Origin: Spisula solida
Lineage: Eukaryota > Mollusca > Bivalvia > Venerida > Mactridae
Assembly: GCA_947247005.1 (NCBI GenBank)
Contig: OX365948.1
Span: forward strand, 1,240,001-1,304,000
DNA: 64,000 nucleotides
Reading direction: 5' to 3'
Under the pieces are notes generated by a model. It saw only the letters and a list, made by a program, of their open reading frames with translations, did no database searches and was not told where the DNA came from. Below, in pieces: positions 53,494 to 64,000 of this stretch (positions are counted from its first letter, which is position 1; each line of letters starts with the position of its first letter). The position numbers and the translations under genes are program-made.

Positions 53494-53648
53494 ATATATT
53501 GACTGAAAAGTAATTTTGCGAGCGAAGCGAGCTCTAAAAAAATGCAAGGTTTGTAAATTTCACCAACAAAAAAGGCTACTTTGGCGAAAAACGGGGGTGC
53601 GTTCGCACCCGACGCGATCCCCCCCCCCCTAGTTACGGCCATGGTGAC

Positions 53649-54108
53649 CGACTGTTCAAAGCAGTAGGCTGTCGGAGCTGGATGTAGTGTGATCAACCTT
53701 TCCCGCTCTGTTCTTTATAACTGTTGGGTGCTGCCATCCATGTCCGTTTTCTGTTTATCTTTATACCGGTCGTCGACCACTGTAATTAGTAAACAATAAA
53801 TAAATATTGGGTTGCAGCAAATATTGACACAAAAGACACATCCATTAAAATGACACGATGACACATAGGCAGTGATGCAGATGACCAAAATGCACGTGTA
53901 CAACAAACGAAGAAAGACAAACATAAATACTAGTACTGAATGTGACTGTATATAGTTGGCCGGAAATAGCACTAGACTTATCAATACGCAAACATATCTT
54001 ATACATAATGCGTATGTATATTGCACAATCGATTCACGCCGGTTTGTTGCAACCAAAAAATCTTTGTTGGCTTTAACTGAATGAATTTAATGAATCATCG
54101 TTCACTGA
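53649..54108. other. Non-coding sequence
   Basis: No exon or repeat recognised; a 113-codon minus frame at 53715 has no recognisable features beyond hydrophobic stretches. Confidence 0.35.
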
Positions 54109-54640
54109 AGTAGTGGAAAAGTACCCTTTCTGGCCCAGTGCACTCCCATAGTATTTCTTATAGCGCCTCCCATAGCGCCTCCCTACCCTCCCCATCCGAC
54201 CCCCTGGCTGGGTTATAAATACAAGTTTTGACAACTATTCGTCGATACTTTTCATTTTGTATATGATATGCATACCTTCCAATAAAAATCTATTTTTGTG
54301 CTTAATACCCCACCCGATGGGAGCTGGGTTCTAAATACGATTTTTGACAAGTCAAGTCGATATCTTTATATTGATATAATTATCACATGCCTACCTTCCA
54401 AAAATAATTTATTTGCACTAAATAACCCCTCCCGACCCCCGGTTCGGGACCTGATTGTTCGCCGTGTAAGGGTCACGTGACTTCCGGTCATGAAACGTGA
54501 TTTTTCGCGGCCTGCGTGTTACGCGACTTCCGGTCTCGACGTCATTTCCCGCGCCTCTCAGCTAGGGAGGCCCTGTGGTAAGCGCTATATGAAATACTAT
54601 ATGAGGCGCACTGGGCCAGAAAGGGTACTTTTCCACTACT
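54109..54640. mobile_element. 532-bp TIR element (MITE-like)
   Basis: AGTAGTGGAAAAGTACCC at 54109 and its reverse complement ending 54640 are inverted repeats of ~56 bp, including 'ctttctggcccagtgc'. The interior has a ~120-bp tandem pair (54185-54300; 54305-54425: 'gggttctaaatac', 'gcctaccttcca'). No target duplication is clear. Confidence 0.8.
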
Positions 54641-54645
54641 TACAA

Positions 54646-54914
54646 AGTCGAACTTATCTAACAAACACATTTAATACTGTAGCTGGGGCTGGGCAGTCAG
54701 AAATTAAAATTCATCCACAAGAAGACAGCAAACCTGTCTACAGATCAACCAACTACAAAATGTCTCATGGGAAGTTCGATCGGATTGTATTACTAGTTTC
54801 CGAACATGTGTATACTTGGGAAAGGAAAATTGCGACACCAACAGTGCATGAAAATGAAATTCTTATGTATTTGACTCTAACATCAAAATTAGTTTTACAC
54901 GTCCAGTTAAAGGT
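54646..54914 (+). CDS. Possible internal coding exon of an unknown gene
   Basis: An open plus-strand frame continues beyond the TIR element and ends at a strong donor, ccagttaaag|gtaagc, at 54913-54914. It contains EIKIHPQEDSKPVYRSTNY and SEHVYTWERKIATPTVHENE. The upstream part of the frame lies within the TIR element and is not credible as host coding sequence. I do not recognise the sequence and found no partner exons. Confidence 0.25.
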
Positions 54915-54939
54915 AAGCTATTCTAAGTCATGGCCCTGA

Positions 54940-55744
54940 AATTGATTTAGTATTGACCCAGTTACCTCCTATAGGCAAAGGTATAGATGCCATAAATGTT
55001 GTACGTTTTATGAACGTTACAGTAGTAAAATCATAGTTGCGAGATAAATTCCTGCACTCCAGTAGTTCGTTTGGACCACCAAACAGATGATAACATATCG
55101 GACAGGGAAGTCAGCACTCAACAGTAACAGCAAGGCACGAAATAGCCTGGATTACCTGCCCCTTACACTACGTGATAGAGCCAGGCACCGACGAACTATG
55201 AAAGCTCGCATATAGAAGGAAACTTCACATACGTTGAGAGAAAAAAAACGATTAAACGTGTAACTAATATAAACCAAGCAGATCTTTGAATTTGTATTGT
55301 AGTATTGCACCGAAAATCGTAGAGTTTGGGTTTATAACACCTTGTTTTGTAAAATAATTTGATGAATAATAAACTTGCAACTTTTCGGACGTTGTTACAT
55401 TTCCATGCCAATTACGGATATTAATTGTGAACACTTCAAACTTCATTCAGACAAGTGTGTGGCCAGTATATATGCTGTACCCACTCAGTAATAATGTTTA
55501 TATGTAAATGTGTACGTTGGTAATTAAAGTATATAAAATTAAAGGGACACTTAGTCCCACATATGCCTAGCTCCAATAACTTCAATTAAAAGTAGAAGGT
55601 AATACACAATTAGGCGCTTCTGCTTTTTAACTCAGGGCATTGGACCCGACGATGGCGCAATAAATATAAATAATGTTAAGTAATTTGTTATCATACAAAA
55701 ACACCCCGTCACATCAGCTTTAGAAATATGCTATATATATATAT
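54940..55744. other. Non-coding sequence with short repeats
   Basis: Includes a fragment of repeat P at 55085-55130 and the reverse complement of the 21240 motif at 55590-55665. Confidence 0.4.
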
Positions 55745-56354
55745 GAGCCAGTCTCTAGGAAAACCTGCTATAATGACATTATGTAATTACCATTATGTAA
55801 CAAGGTTTGTAAAAGCTCTAATATAAGAAAAAATACATATCCATAGATTCTATTTTATGTAGTTTACTCATATAGTACTATACATTAGCTTTAAATTTTC
55901 CCATGAATTATGTCGAAATAACATACTTCGTTGCTATGGTGACCAATTTCCTAAAAGTACTCATAGTGAGAAAAACGAGGAGTTAGTTGTTTAAAACAAA
56001 TGTAGCCTTTCTCTGAATGCGAACAATTTTGATTTTGGTAAATATTTTAAAAATTAAAAGATACTGCTAAAATGTGAAACCAATTTGAACAATTCATGTC
56101 AATAATTGATCAAATGGTGTAATTATGAAATACGTGTTATAGTTACGTCAATTAACGTTTGAATGACGTTTGCGACGTCACGCAAAAAAGCTCCGAAAGG
56201 GGGCACTACAAAAACAGCTGTAACTTCCTTAAAAAGCAAGATATTAACAAAATTTCTTTTGTATTTTGCTTCATAAAGATTATTCTTTCAAGCTATGGAA
56301 AATCTAAAAATAAATATTTTTGTCAAAATAGCAGGTTTTCCTGGAGACTGGCTC
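55745..56354. mobile_element. 610-bp TIR element in (TA)n, MITE-like
   Basis: GAGCCAGTCTCTAGGAAAAC at 55745 and its near-exact reverse complement ending 56354, inverted repeats of ~28 bp, each flanked outside by TATATATATA. Insertion into TA is the simplest reading (Tc1/mariner-like). No transposase. Confidence 0.85.
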
Positions 56355-56571
56355 ATATATATATATACTTATAAAAAAAAGTTTAGTAAGTTATGAAACA
56401 ACTGTTTGGTAATCGAAGAAAAGTTGACCAAATCCTACATAAAACTTTTCTATCGTTGCAATAAGGCTATGTCTGCAAAATTATATCAAGTTTTAGTCAC
56501 GATAATGCAGCGTCAGAAAACAGCGGAACTTTAAAAAGGGTAAGGGTCAGACCTAAAAGTCACAGCGCATG

Positions 56572-57508
56572 TCAGCATCGTGTATGACCACCATTAACAG
56601 CCAAAACAGTCAAACAACGTTTCATCATGCTGCAAATATGTTTCCTTATGGCACGTAGGAGGATTCTGGCCCATTCCTCGTGCAAAGCATGCTCAAGGTC
56701 ACGAACGTTATTGACGTTTTCACGTTCTCTAACCTTACGTTCCAGATGGTCCCATTATTCTCAATAGGTGAGAGATCCGGCGATTTTGCCGGCCACTGAA
56801 GTACATTGACATTATTTTGGCATAAACATCCTGTGTATGCCTAACAGGGTGTGGACGGGCGTTATCTTATTGGAATGTTGTGACGTTATGTTGCTGCAGA
56901 AACGGCACAACTACTGGTATGATAATCTCGTCACAATATCGCTGTGCATTTAGATTCCCGAAAACCGTCAAAAGTTTGGTCTTACCATCATGGTAAATTC
57001 CCGCCAATACCATTACCAAACCTCTCACCCTTTCGCCTCCAAACACGAATCCTACCATCAGCAAATGACAGATCGTGACTCTTTACTAAACAAAACGCCA
57101 TTCCATTGCCTGCGTGACCACCTGCGATGAGCCCGAGCCCACTGAACACGCGCCTGGCGATGTCTAAGTGTCAGAGGGATACCGACGTAAGGGCGACGCC
57201 CTCTTAATTCAGCTGCTCGTGGCCTATCCGATATTCTAGTCCCCGTGGAGTTCCTTAACCGGATTACTAAGCGCGGACTTGACAAAAAACGGTTACTTCT
57301 TGATGACCCGTGGTGTTGTTTTTCGGAACCGCCCGGTACGTGGTCGATCCGTCACATTGCCTGTTTCCTGGAATTTAGTCTTCAGGCGTCTGATGGTCGA
57401 CTCGTGAACATTGAAATACAAAGCGACGTCTCTAGCAGACATACCAGCCATTAGCATTCCAATGGCTCTTTGACGTTGATTCAATGTCATTCGAGGACGA
57501 CCTCCCAT
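56572..57508 (-). pseudogene. Tc1-like transposase, degenerate
   Basis: The minus-strand frames at 57508-57293, 57285-57058 and 57064-56867 plus a further frame to 56572 together cover a whole Tc1 transposase: N-terminal helix-turn-helix (LNQRQRAIGMLMAGMSARDV and NVHESTIRRLKTKFQETG), RNRHRQARVQWARAH-like linker, the DDE core with DNARPH and a SPDLSPIENNWD block. At least three frameshifts. At the first catalytic position the usual Asp of the 'FSDESR' block reads Lys (LFSKESR), a further lesion. TIRs were not identified. Confidence 0.88.
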
Positions 57509-57509
57509 C

Positions 57510-58322
57510 GTTATTTTTTGGATTTTTTTGCGGATAACTTTATTTCAGCTTACGCATAGAAAGAAAATGTGTTATGTTACACTTGATAATCTACCAATTT
57601 AGCTCTGCATGGATTGCACGTGGTTTCCGTTTATCTCTCGTTTCGACGTGATTTTCGATAAAATTGCACGGACAATTGAAATAATTTTGTTTTATAGGCC
57701 CAGGCACACATGTCTACTACACAAACATGTTTAAAATATTTATCTACACAGAAAATCTGGTTTGAGGAAAAACTTACTAAACTTTATTTTATCAGTATAA
57801 ATAAATAATGGTGAGGAATAGTACCAACAAATAATTGTAATCAGTGGCATCTTCAGGATTTGGTGTTGGGGCGTAAATACTAGCACACACAAAGTGCATG
57901 CAGAGCGAGCGAAGTGAGAAGGAAAAAACATAAAATTATATATGAGCAGCATGCCCAGAACTTGTTTTGCGTTTGATGCGAACTAGACAAAATGCATTCA
58001 GTTTTTTATCCGGATTAAAGAATTATAAGTTTAAGTAATTCAGAGTTAAGTGTCATATTTATAAGTTAATGAATTACCATTGGATTTATTTCGCATACTA
58101 GTACATCTATTTAAATTACTCGATTTTTCAAACTACCAAGAAGTACCTATTATTTTTATCATAAAATCACTCTACTATAGTTTAAATTGAATGTACTGTT
58201 ATAGTGAGATTTTTATGCTTAAAATGTCTACACCCTTGTATGGGGGAAGATTGGTATAGTTTCAGTATACACGCACATATTGCATCGAAATACAAAACTA
58301 TTCTAAATATCTAGAGTGTATG
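57510..58322. other. Non-coding sequence with one 'gagcgagcgaagtgag' unit
   Basis: 57850-57960 resembles the 47-kb array ('gagcgagcgaagtgagaagg', 'gagcagcatgcccag'), and so is an outlying fragment of that element family. The rest is unrecognised. Confidence 0.5.
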
Positions 58323-58324
58323 TA

Positions 58325-58952
58325 CAGGGTGATCATTAATATATGGTAACATAAATAACTTTAATGACTTTGTCTGTTTGTAAGATAATTTATATTGTTA
58401 TATACCTTTGATTAACATACATATGTAAGTTTTATTCTACACATATATCATTTTCAAATGCCACATATTTTTTTCACAGCATCAGTTCGAAACGTTCCCC
58501 TTTATTCTGCAAAACTGCAAATCCAGCCCCAAAATACGTCGAAAATAACCAAGTAAAACCTTACATGTTACACCACCGATGCTACGAATTTCAAACTGTA
58601 TTGAAGTTTTCAAACAAATATTGTTTCTGGTTTTGAAGCATACATTCCTTCCTCTAGGCATCCACATTAAAAGAAACCGAAAGGGATTAAGTCTGATGAG
58701 GTGTAGAGGCCAAGTAAATGTATGGTCTTCGGCAAAATGATACAGTGGCCAAATTTCTTGAAATCAATGAAAATGTACGGCAACATCAAAGACGATATGG
58801 ACGTCACCTTTATATCACATGCATTTATTAGTCATATCCAAAAAAAACTTGAACTCATTTGCTTTAAAACAAAGGTCAACCCACTTCTCTATCATAAAAT
58901 CTGACTAAGTTATTAAAGTTATGTATGTTACCATATATTAATGATCACCCTG
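58325..58952. mobile_element. 628-bp internally deleted mariner with TA duplication
   Basis: CAGGGTGATCATTAATATAT at 58325 and its reverse complement ending 58952, inverted repeats of ~30 bp, flanked by TA on both sides (58323-58324, 58953-58954). The interior retains a minus-strand piece of the mariner transposase C-terminus, with LKTSIQFEIRSIGGVTC-type sequence at 58482-58667, after large deletions and frameshifts. Confidence 0.88.
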
Positions 58953-60155
58953 TATAAAACGCACATTTATTTATTCTACTTCGTGATATTAATGACATGT
59001 TTCCGGCTCATATTATTTTTATCGATCATATTAAGTGGATGTACCTGGACAGTTTTTTTAATATTATATATGAAAAAATCACTGCAAAATTACTATCCGA
59101 ATTTTTAAATGGACAAGTAACAACGTCCGAATTGGTGTTACTTCATTAATTTATAGGTAAATGCTCAACTAAATGCAAACAAACTCATCGGTTTTGGAGA
59201 TAACATTCAATGCCAAATTACAATATTTACTTTGATTATTTAAGTAACACGTTGTATGTTTTTTTTATTCACTACTTGATTGTTTTCTTGTTACCATGAA
59301 TGCGATCATTATTTCGTCGGGCCAGACGTACTATAATCATGTACGTCGGGAACCAGACTAGGCACGAAAGGGACACACAAACAAGAATAACTCACCGACC
59401 ATGCAGGCACAAGTACAAGTCAAAATGACAAATACAAAAATGATCAAAAACAAATGAAACTAGTTACACGGCTACAAAGTTCTTCCTTCATATGTCCATT
59501 TGAATCAATAAATCGCTGACTTAGAATAAGAAGTCATAAGTACCAAATCGCTATTTTGAGAAAACAAGAAAAACATGTCTGAAAACTACTCTTTACTTAT
59601 GAAAAAACAAGCTTTTTAAACTGATCAAGATGACCTGTTCCGATGTCCAAGAAAACAGATACACAAGAAGCGCCTTGTGATGCAGATTTCAAATATGTAT
59701 GGGTCTTATAAGGTTGAACCCTAAGAATTTACTTCATTTGGTTCTGGTTTGTGGAGTAATTTTTTACTAGAATACCCAAGGCCTGATTGGTTTAAATAGT
59801 ATTTATTCAGAAAATATTTTACAACATGTGTATAATAAATTACAATTGCTAAAGGATTGGGAAACAAGTTTTTGAAACGTATATTAATCCCGCTCAAATT
59901 AACGAAATACTTACATACATAGCATAGTAATATCCGGAGTATTTGACTGCCAGGATAGAAAGGGGATAGATAAAGGAAGAGAAGAAGTAAGGAAAGCATG
60001 GATAGGGGGGAGAAGGGATGTTGTGATGAAAACACACTGTGAAAATGATGGTCTTCTGTCTTTTAAGCGTCGGATATTTTTGTAGAAATTATGTTATTTT
60101 GAACACAAGGCCTGATTCTTAATTTATTTGAGAATATTCAGGACAGTTTGGGGTT
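58953..60155. other. Non-coding sequence
   Basis: 'aaggcctgatt' occurs at 59778 and 60108 in similar surroundings, possibly part of the 3' UTR of the adjacent LINE relic. No gene recognised. Confidence 0.4.
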
Positions 60156-60159
60156 TTTA

Positions 60160-60620
60160 ATATCTAGAGATTTGTAAATTGTTTTAATTCAACACGTTGT
60201 AGAAATGTCATCCATTTAAGTTGCTTAAACAGACCATTGGATGGTGCGTCATACGGTTTATCTAAAATTATTTTATCTGCTCTCTTTTTAAATTTTATTA
60301 AATTATCTTGTGAGTTGGTAAACCAGTTTCCCATACTGTATTACAGTAATCGGTAAAATCCAAGTGAGGTAAAATATATGCATTATAAATAGTTTGCGAG
60401 CATGCAAGAGAAGAAAGATAAAAGTAGTTGCATTTTTGTTCAACTTGATTTTTCCACGTTAGGTTTTAATCGACGTATACTCCGAGGAATTTATCATTTT
60501 TTTCAATTTCACGAGGTTGATAACATATCTTTAGTTATATGGAATCATTTTTTTTCTGTTGATGCAGAAATAATCATAGCTTTATTCTTACCTGCATTGG
60601 AAACCATAGTACATGTATTA
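60160..60620 (-). pseudogene. LINE reverse-transcriptase C-terminal relic
   Basis: Read on the minus strand across frames: DKFLGVYVD-NLTWKNQVE, then YNAYILPHLDFTDYCNTVW and an arginine/lysine-rich thumb. 'FLGVxID...LTW' and 'ILPHxDYCNxVW' are the RT thumb motifs of non-LTR elements of the CR1/jockey type. Several stops and frameshifts; the core RT is missing. Confidence 0.78.
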
Positions 60621-60699
60621 TTATTTCACCAGTTTTCTATGCAATCTATTCCATTTTGTAAGTTGTATAATCTGCAACATAGCTATGAGTTTCCAACAT

Positions 60700-61146
60700 T
60701 CAAATAGAATGAAAAGTATAGGACCATGGACAGATCCGTACAGGAACATGTTCATCACCATTGAGATACACTAACGCCGTGTAAAAGAGATTGATATTAC
60801 ACAAGTATTCCAAAATTCGTTTAAATACGACTTACGCGATTCCACCACGACTCTTCCATGTTCACAAAGATCCTCTCTCGATTTACAACGACTGCCCCAC
60901 GATTGTTTACGAGTTGGACCAATTTTAGATCGTAGTAGAAGCGGGACACCACTGTCGCTTTTTAAAGGTCAAAACTGACGATCACGTGACCTCATAAGTA
61001 CAAACCAACGCCTCATACTTTTAAATACATTTATGTTGTCTTGTTTCACCAAACTAATTTACACAGGAAATTGTCTAAGTCGCCATAAACATAAGTATGG
61101 TTGAGCTTCCTATATATCTTCTGTTGATCCTAGACTTCTATGCCAG
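60700..61146. other. Non-coding sequence
   Basis: Nothing recognised between the LINE relic and the DIRS-like relic. Confidence 0.35.
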
Positions 61147-61287
61147 AAACAACTTTAGTATAGAAACATTATGTCAAACAACATCAGAACAAAATCTATG
61201 ATGAGTAAGATACGATTTCTTACAAGTTCATACAAGCATGGCTCTATGGCCAATACCCAAACTCTAAATAAAACCCCCAGAAAACAT

Positions 61288-61979
61288 TACGTTTGACGTA
61301 AAACACAATTCTGGAAAGTGTTTGAAGTAGATACTTCTTCTATGTTTCTCAAATATTTGTTTTTGAAACTTTTAACAGAAGCCCAGTTAGCCGTCTTAAG
61401 AATGACAGCTAGCTTGCAGCCTGTATTAGCAGCTGCTGAGGATGCTGCCCCTCGGAAAGAGTGTGCCTTAAACTTGTTAGTATCTATTGCTGCCATCACC
61501 AGAACATCTTTCAACCAACGTGCCAATGTGCTCGTAATTACAGCTTTGTAGCTTACAAAGGAAACATACACTGTTTGGTTTTCCTTAAAGTCTTAGATCG
61601 TTTCAAAAAATGTTTTAAAGTCCTAACTGGACACAAACAAGCCTTTTCATAGGCCTGTAATTCCATAACAAAATTGTCTCCGGTTTTTGAAGACTTTAAA
61701 TTGTCACCACAATTGAAGAAAATCGTATCATTTCTTACACGATACTTGGACACATCTAAAGCCGTCAAGGTCTAGGCACGTGCTGCCGTACATAAGGTAA
61801 CAAAAATACACTAGTTTATATGTTAACAACTTCAAAGATAGATCCTCGAGAGGCATCCACTTTGCAATAAAGCCAAGATCACTTTTCACATTCCGTGTTG
61901 ACAAATAATCGTATCTTGGTTTTGGCGGCATTTCAACAAATTGACTTTTCATAAAACGATTCAAACAATTATTCGACAA
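61288..61979 (-). pseudogene. Tyrosine recombinase of a DIRS-like relic
   Basis: Three minus-strand pieces in different frames: 61979-61728 (PRYDYLSTRNV, KWMPLEDLSLKLLTYKLV), 61768-61553 (DNFVMELQAYEKACLCPVRTL) and 61571-61287 (KAHSFRGAASSAAANTGCKL, ending with the candidate Tyr in KNKYLRN). The H-x-x-R box is present; frameshifts separate the parts. A partial second copy is at 37575-38220. Confidence 0.82.
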
Positions 61980-62179
61980 AGTTGAAAAAAATCAACTTCT
62001 TTACTGTCTCTAATATAACACATTTATGTAAACTTATAACACTGTATTAATTGTTCATGTTTTTTAAAACTACTAAGTAACATTTTATGTCATGTTCAGT
62101 TGGTTTAACGGGATTGCAGTTCCTGAGAAAACACCACACACTCCATCGTTGCCAAGCGTAATGAATATTGGTTTTTCGT

Positions 62180-63245
62180 TCCTTGACGCCAACTTTTAAG
62201 GATTGTGAAGATAGCCACTTCTGGAATTCAAACCTTCTTTAGTTCAATCCGGATACGACTGCACCAATCAAGTGCAATTACTTTCCCATTGGATGTCCTT
62301 TCTGATTGTGTACCAATGTTAGCAAGTCTCTGTGTCTTGGTAACTTGATACGAATAGAAAATAAACCATGTTTGATTTACCCAAAAGGGCCAGATGACCA
62401 AACCTTCATCAAATTCATCTTCCATGATTTTATTGAAAACCATTCCTAAAAGACGAAAAGGCGGGAACATGTATGGTTTCTAATTCGACCAATCCAATAA
62501 AAAGGCATTTGTGCAAACAGCGTCAGGGTCTGGAGTCCATGTCAGGTATACCGTTAGTATTTAGACGGGATGCAAAGATATCAATATCAGGTTCCATTTA
62601 TTGAGCAAACAGTCTTTCTGCAACTAATGGTTTTAACCTCCATTCAGTGGAATCTGAAAAATTCCTGCTAGCAAAATCTGCAAAAGAATTATGAACACCG
62701 AGTTAATGAAAGGCTGTCACAAAAATATCTCTTTCAATACACCATTCTCAGATAGTTTTTGCTAGCTGGTCCATTCACTCTGAATGCATACTACCCATGT
62801 TATTAATAAAAGACATTACAGTGGTATTGTCACTCTGTATTGCAACATGCCTATGCTTATGATTACCACACCATGTTTTCAGGGCAAGAAAAATTGCAAA
62901 TAATTCAAAGTACATTTAATTGATATGAAAAAAAAGAGATTCATTGTAAGACCAGCGTCCACCTATCAACCTAAGAAGTCTTCCTATCAACCAAATATGA
63001 GCCATAGCCAGATTTTGATGCATCTGTTTGAATTGTGATAGATATTTTGTCTTGTCTGATTTTCTTACCATTTTTTGCTTCAACATTGTGCAAAAACCAT
63101 TTGATTTGAGCCTGTGCATCGTCATTTAATTCTTTATTTGACTCAAAATCTCCATTTCTATGCAAGGCTTCCACTTTGCAACGTTCTAAAGATCTATAAT
63201 AAAGAGTCCCTTCCAAAATAGCATAAAAGTTGCTTATTCCCAATC
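62180..63245 (-). pseudogene. RNase H and connection region of the DIRS-like relic
   Basis: 63243-62971 carries LEGTLYYRSLERCKVEAL and ITIQTDASKSGYGSY, the start of an RNase H (first Asp); 63125-62916 continues with GGRWSYNE; 62470-62228 carries YMFPPFRLLGMVFNKIMEDE followed by VIWPFWVNQTWF, the DIRS RNase H C-terminal signature. The frames are broken. Confidence 0.82.
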
Positions 63246-63289
63246 CACTGAAAGATGATAATTATCGCACTTAAATTTGACTTTTCGAT

Positions 63290-63420
63290 AAAATTAGCTG
63301 AGCAAAATGTTTAACTTTCTGAACCTTGCTTTCAGGCAAAAACACTATGAACAAAACTGAGTCAATTAGGTAACCAAAATAAACAATTCTTTGCGTAGGA
63401 ATTTTCACTGAAATGCGTTC
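63290..63420 (-). pseudogene. RT C-terminal remnant of the DIRS-like relic
   Basis: PTQRIVYFGYLIDSVLFIVF followed by LPESKVQKVKHFAQLI is the end of a DIRS/Gypsy-type RT. The catalytic RT core is absent upstream: the frame instead joins an unrelated Ser/Arg-rich stretch (SRRHKRSRERDDVSSS, 63430-63510), so an internal deletion is likely. Confidence 0.75.
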
Positions 63421-63554
63421 ATGAACGGACCTATCAGAACAACTTTCATCGCTGGACGAGACATCGTCTCGCTCCCTACTTCTCTTATGGCGCCTCGACA
63501 TAGTCGAAGCAAGTCCAAAATATAACGAGGGGTAGGTAGATTGGCTAAACAAAT

Positions 63555-64000
63555 CGCAACGTCAAACTGCGCTGTATAAATAGACAAAAGACATATGACC
63601 CCTTTTGACAGATTTGGAGGTCAATAGGTCAAAGGTCAAGGTCATTGTGACCTTTACCATTTTTGTATATTTGGCTGCCATGGGTGCATATGTGTTTTAC
63701 AAACATCTCTGAACTATTGTAGGTAATGTTTTATTACCTTGCACTTCATTGTTATGAAGTGGTCCCCATTATATTTTTATACACAGTTAAATTTTGTATC
63801 ATGCATGTCTGATATGTCATAGTTGGTATTTTCTTATTTTCCTCTACTTATGCACAGTTAATATATCTATAAAATTAGTATAAATATAAAATTGTAAACA
63901 GTTTATTGTTGAAAAAGTATTATTCAGGATTTTACATTGGTGTTAGGTTTTTGCATTGAATTTTAAGTGGGTGGGTTTATAGACAAATACCTCGAATTTG
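63555..64000. other. Non-coding sequence at the window edge
   Basis: Contains 'aggtcaaaggtcaaggtcat' near 63627, a common dispersed motif in invertebrate genomes. No gene recognised. Confidence 0.4.

Larger units (their letters stand above)
46867..53643. mobile_element. TIR element with GTGAC target duplication and GAGCGAAGCGAGC tandem interior
   Basis: The ends are perfect 15-bp inverted repeats, CATGGCCGTAACTAG (46867) and CTAGTTACGGCCATG (ending 53643), flanked by GTGAC on both sides (46862-46866, 53644-53648). Minus the retrotransposon inserted into it (48002-53493), the element is about 1.28 kb, non-coding, and mostly a tandem array. The superfamily is not assigned. Confidence 0.8.

Noticed and set aside
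53715..54056. 113-codon minus-strand frame
   Set aside because: Cysteine- and hydrophobic-rich but without signal-peptide order, splice signals or family resemblance.
59721..60035. 104-codon minus-strand frame
   Set aside because: No recognisable features; probably 3' UTR or flank of the neighbouring LINE relic.

Overview
The window is animal nuclear DNA, most likely from a bivalve mollusc (a heterodont/veneroid clam or mussel is my guess). The evidence is AT-rich non-coding sequence, genes split by GT-AG introns, several tRNA-derived SINEs, long minisatellites, LINE, Ngaro/DIRS, Tc1/mariner and hAT-like remnants, and the GGGCCC-rich 'gctcacctg' dispersed repeat that I associate with bivalve genomes. 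There are no bacterial-type operons, ribosome binding sites or CRISPR arrays.

Only two host genes can be assembled with confidence, both from exons whose splice phases fit. (1) A minus-strand secreted protein of 253 residues (28112 down to 17276; exons 27902-28112, 18097-18165, 17276-17757) has a signal peptide, a coiled coil and a 10-cysteine domain of the molluscan 'short-chain collagen C4-like' family. Its 9.7-kb first intron holds a LINE, a hAT-like foldback element, a possible solo LTR and minisatellites. A lone, frameshifted copy of its exon 2 lies on the plus strand at 28868-28937. (2) A plus-strand secreted protein (exons 43326?-43470, 43623-43796, 44898-44962, 45673-45873) has an LDL-receptor class A-like domain, a TP-rich linker and a PAN/apple-like cysteine domain; its first exon is not found.

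Layout: 1-792, a 41-bp minisatellite with a ~458-bp higher-order period. 1311-8584, a 7.3-kb element with ~450-bp terminal inverted repeats (TIRs), inserted inside a SINE; inside it is a 3.2-kb element with ~540-bp TIRs and an ATATA target duplication; inside that is a 650-bp TIR element; inside that is another SINE. 10171-15371, a 5.2-kb array of a 21-bp repeat, open in several frames on both strands. 15372-21200, SINE, short tandem repeats, the 3' exons of gene 1, LINE and foldback repeats. 22200-23420, a hAT-like insertion with an 8-bp target duplication whose pre-insertion state is preserved at 37.2-37.5 kb. 23950-27620, a decayed L1/Tx1-like LINE. 29-42 kb, mostly dispersed and degenerate tandem repeats. 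43.3-46.0 kb, gene 2. 46867-53643, a TIR element with GTGAC target duplication, carrying a young, apparently intact Ngaro-type tyrosine-recombinase retrotransposon (48002-53493) with reverse transcriptase/RNase H, tyrosine recombinase and SGNH hydrolase reading frames between two 166-bp direct repeats that look identical. 54-64 kb, several TIR elements, Tc1, mariner and LINE relics and a DIRS-like relic (61288-63420), part of which has a second copy at 37.6-38.2 kb.

The most informative material is the transposon stratigraphy: many insertions have legible target sites, so their order can be read directly. All family names rest on motifs read by eye; no database search was possible.
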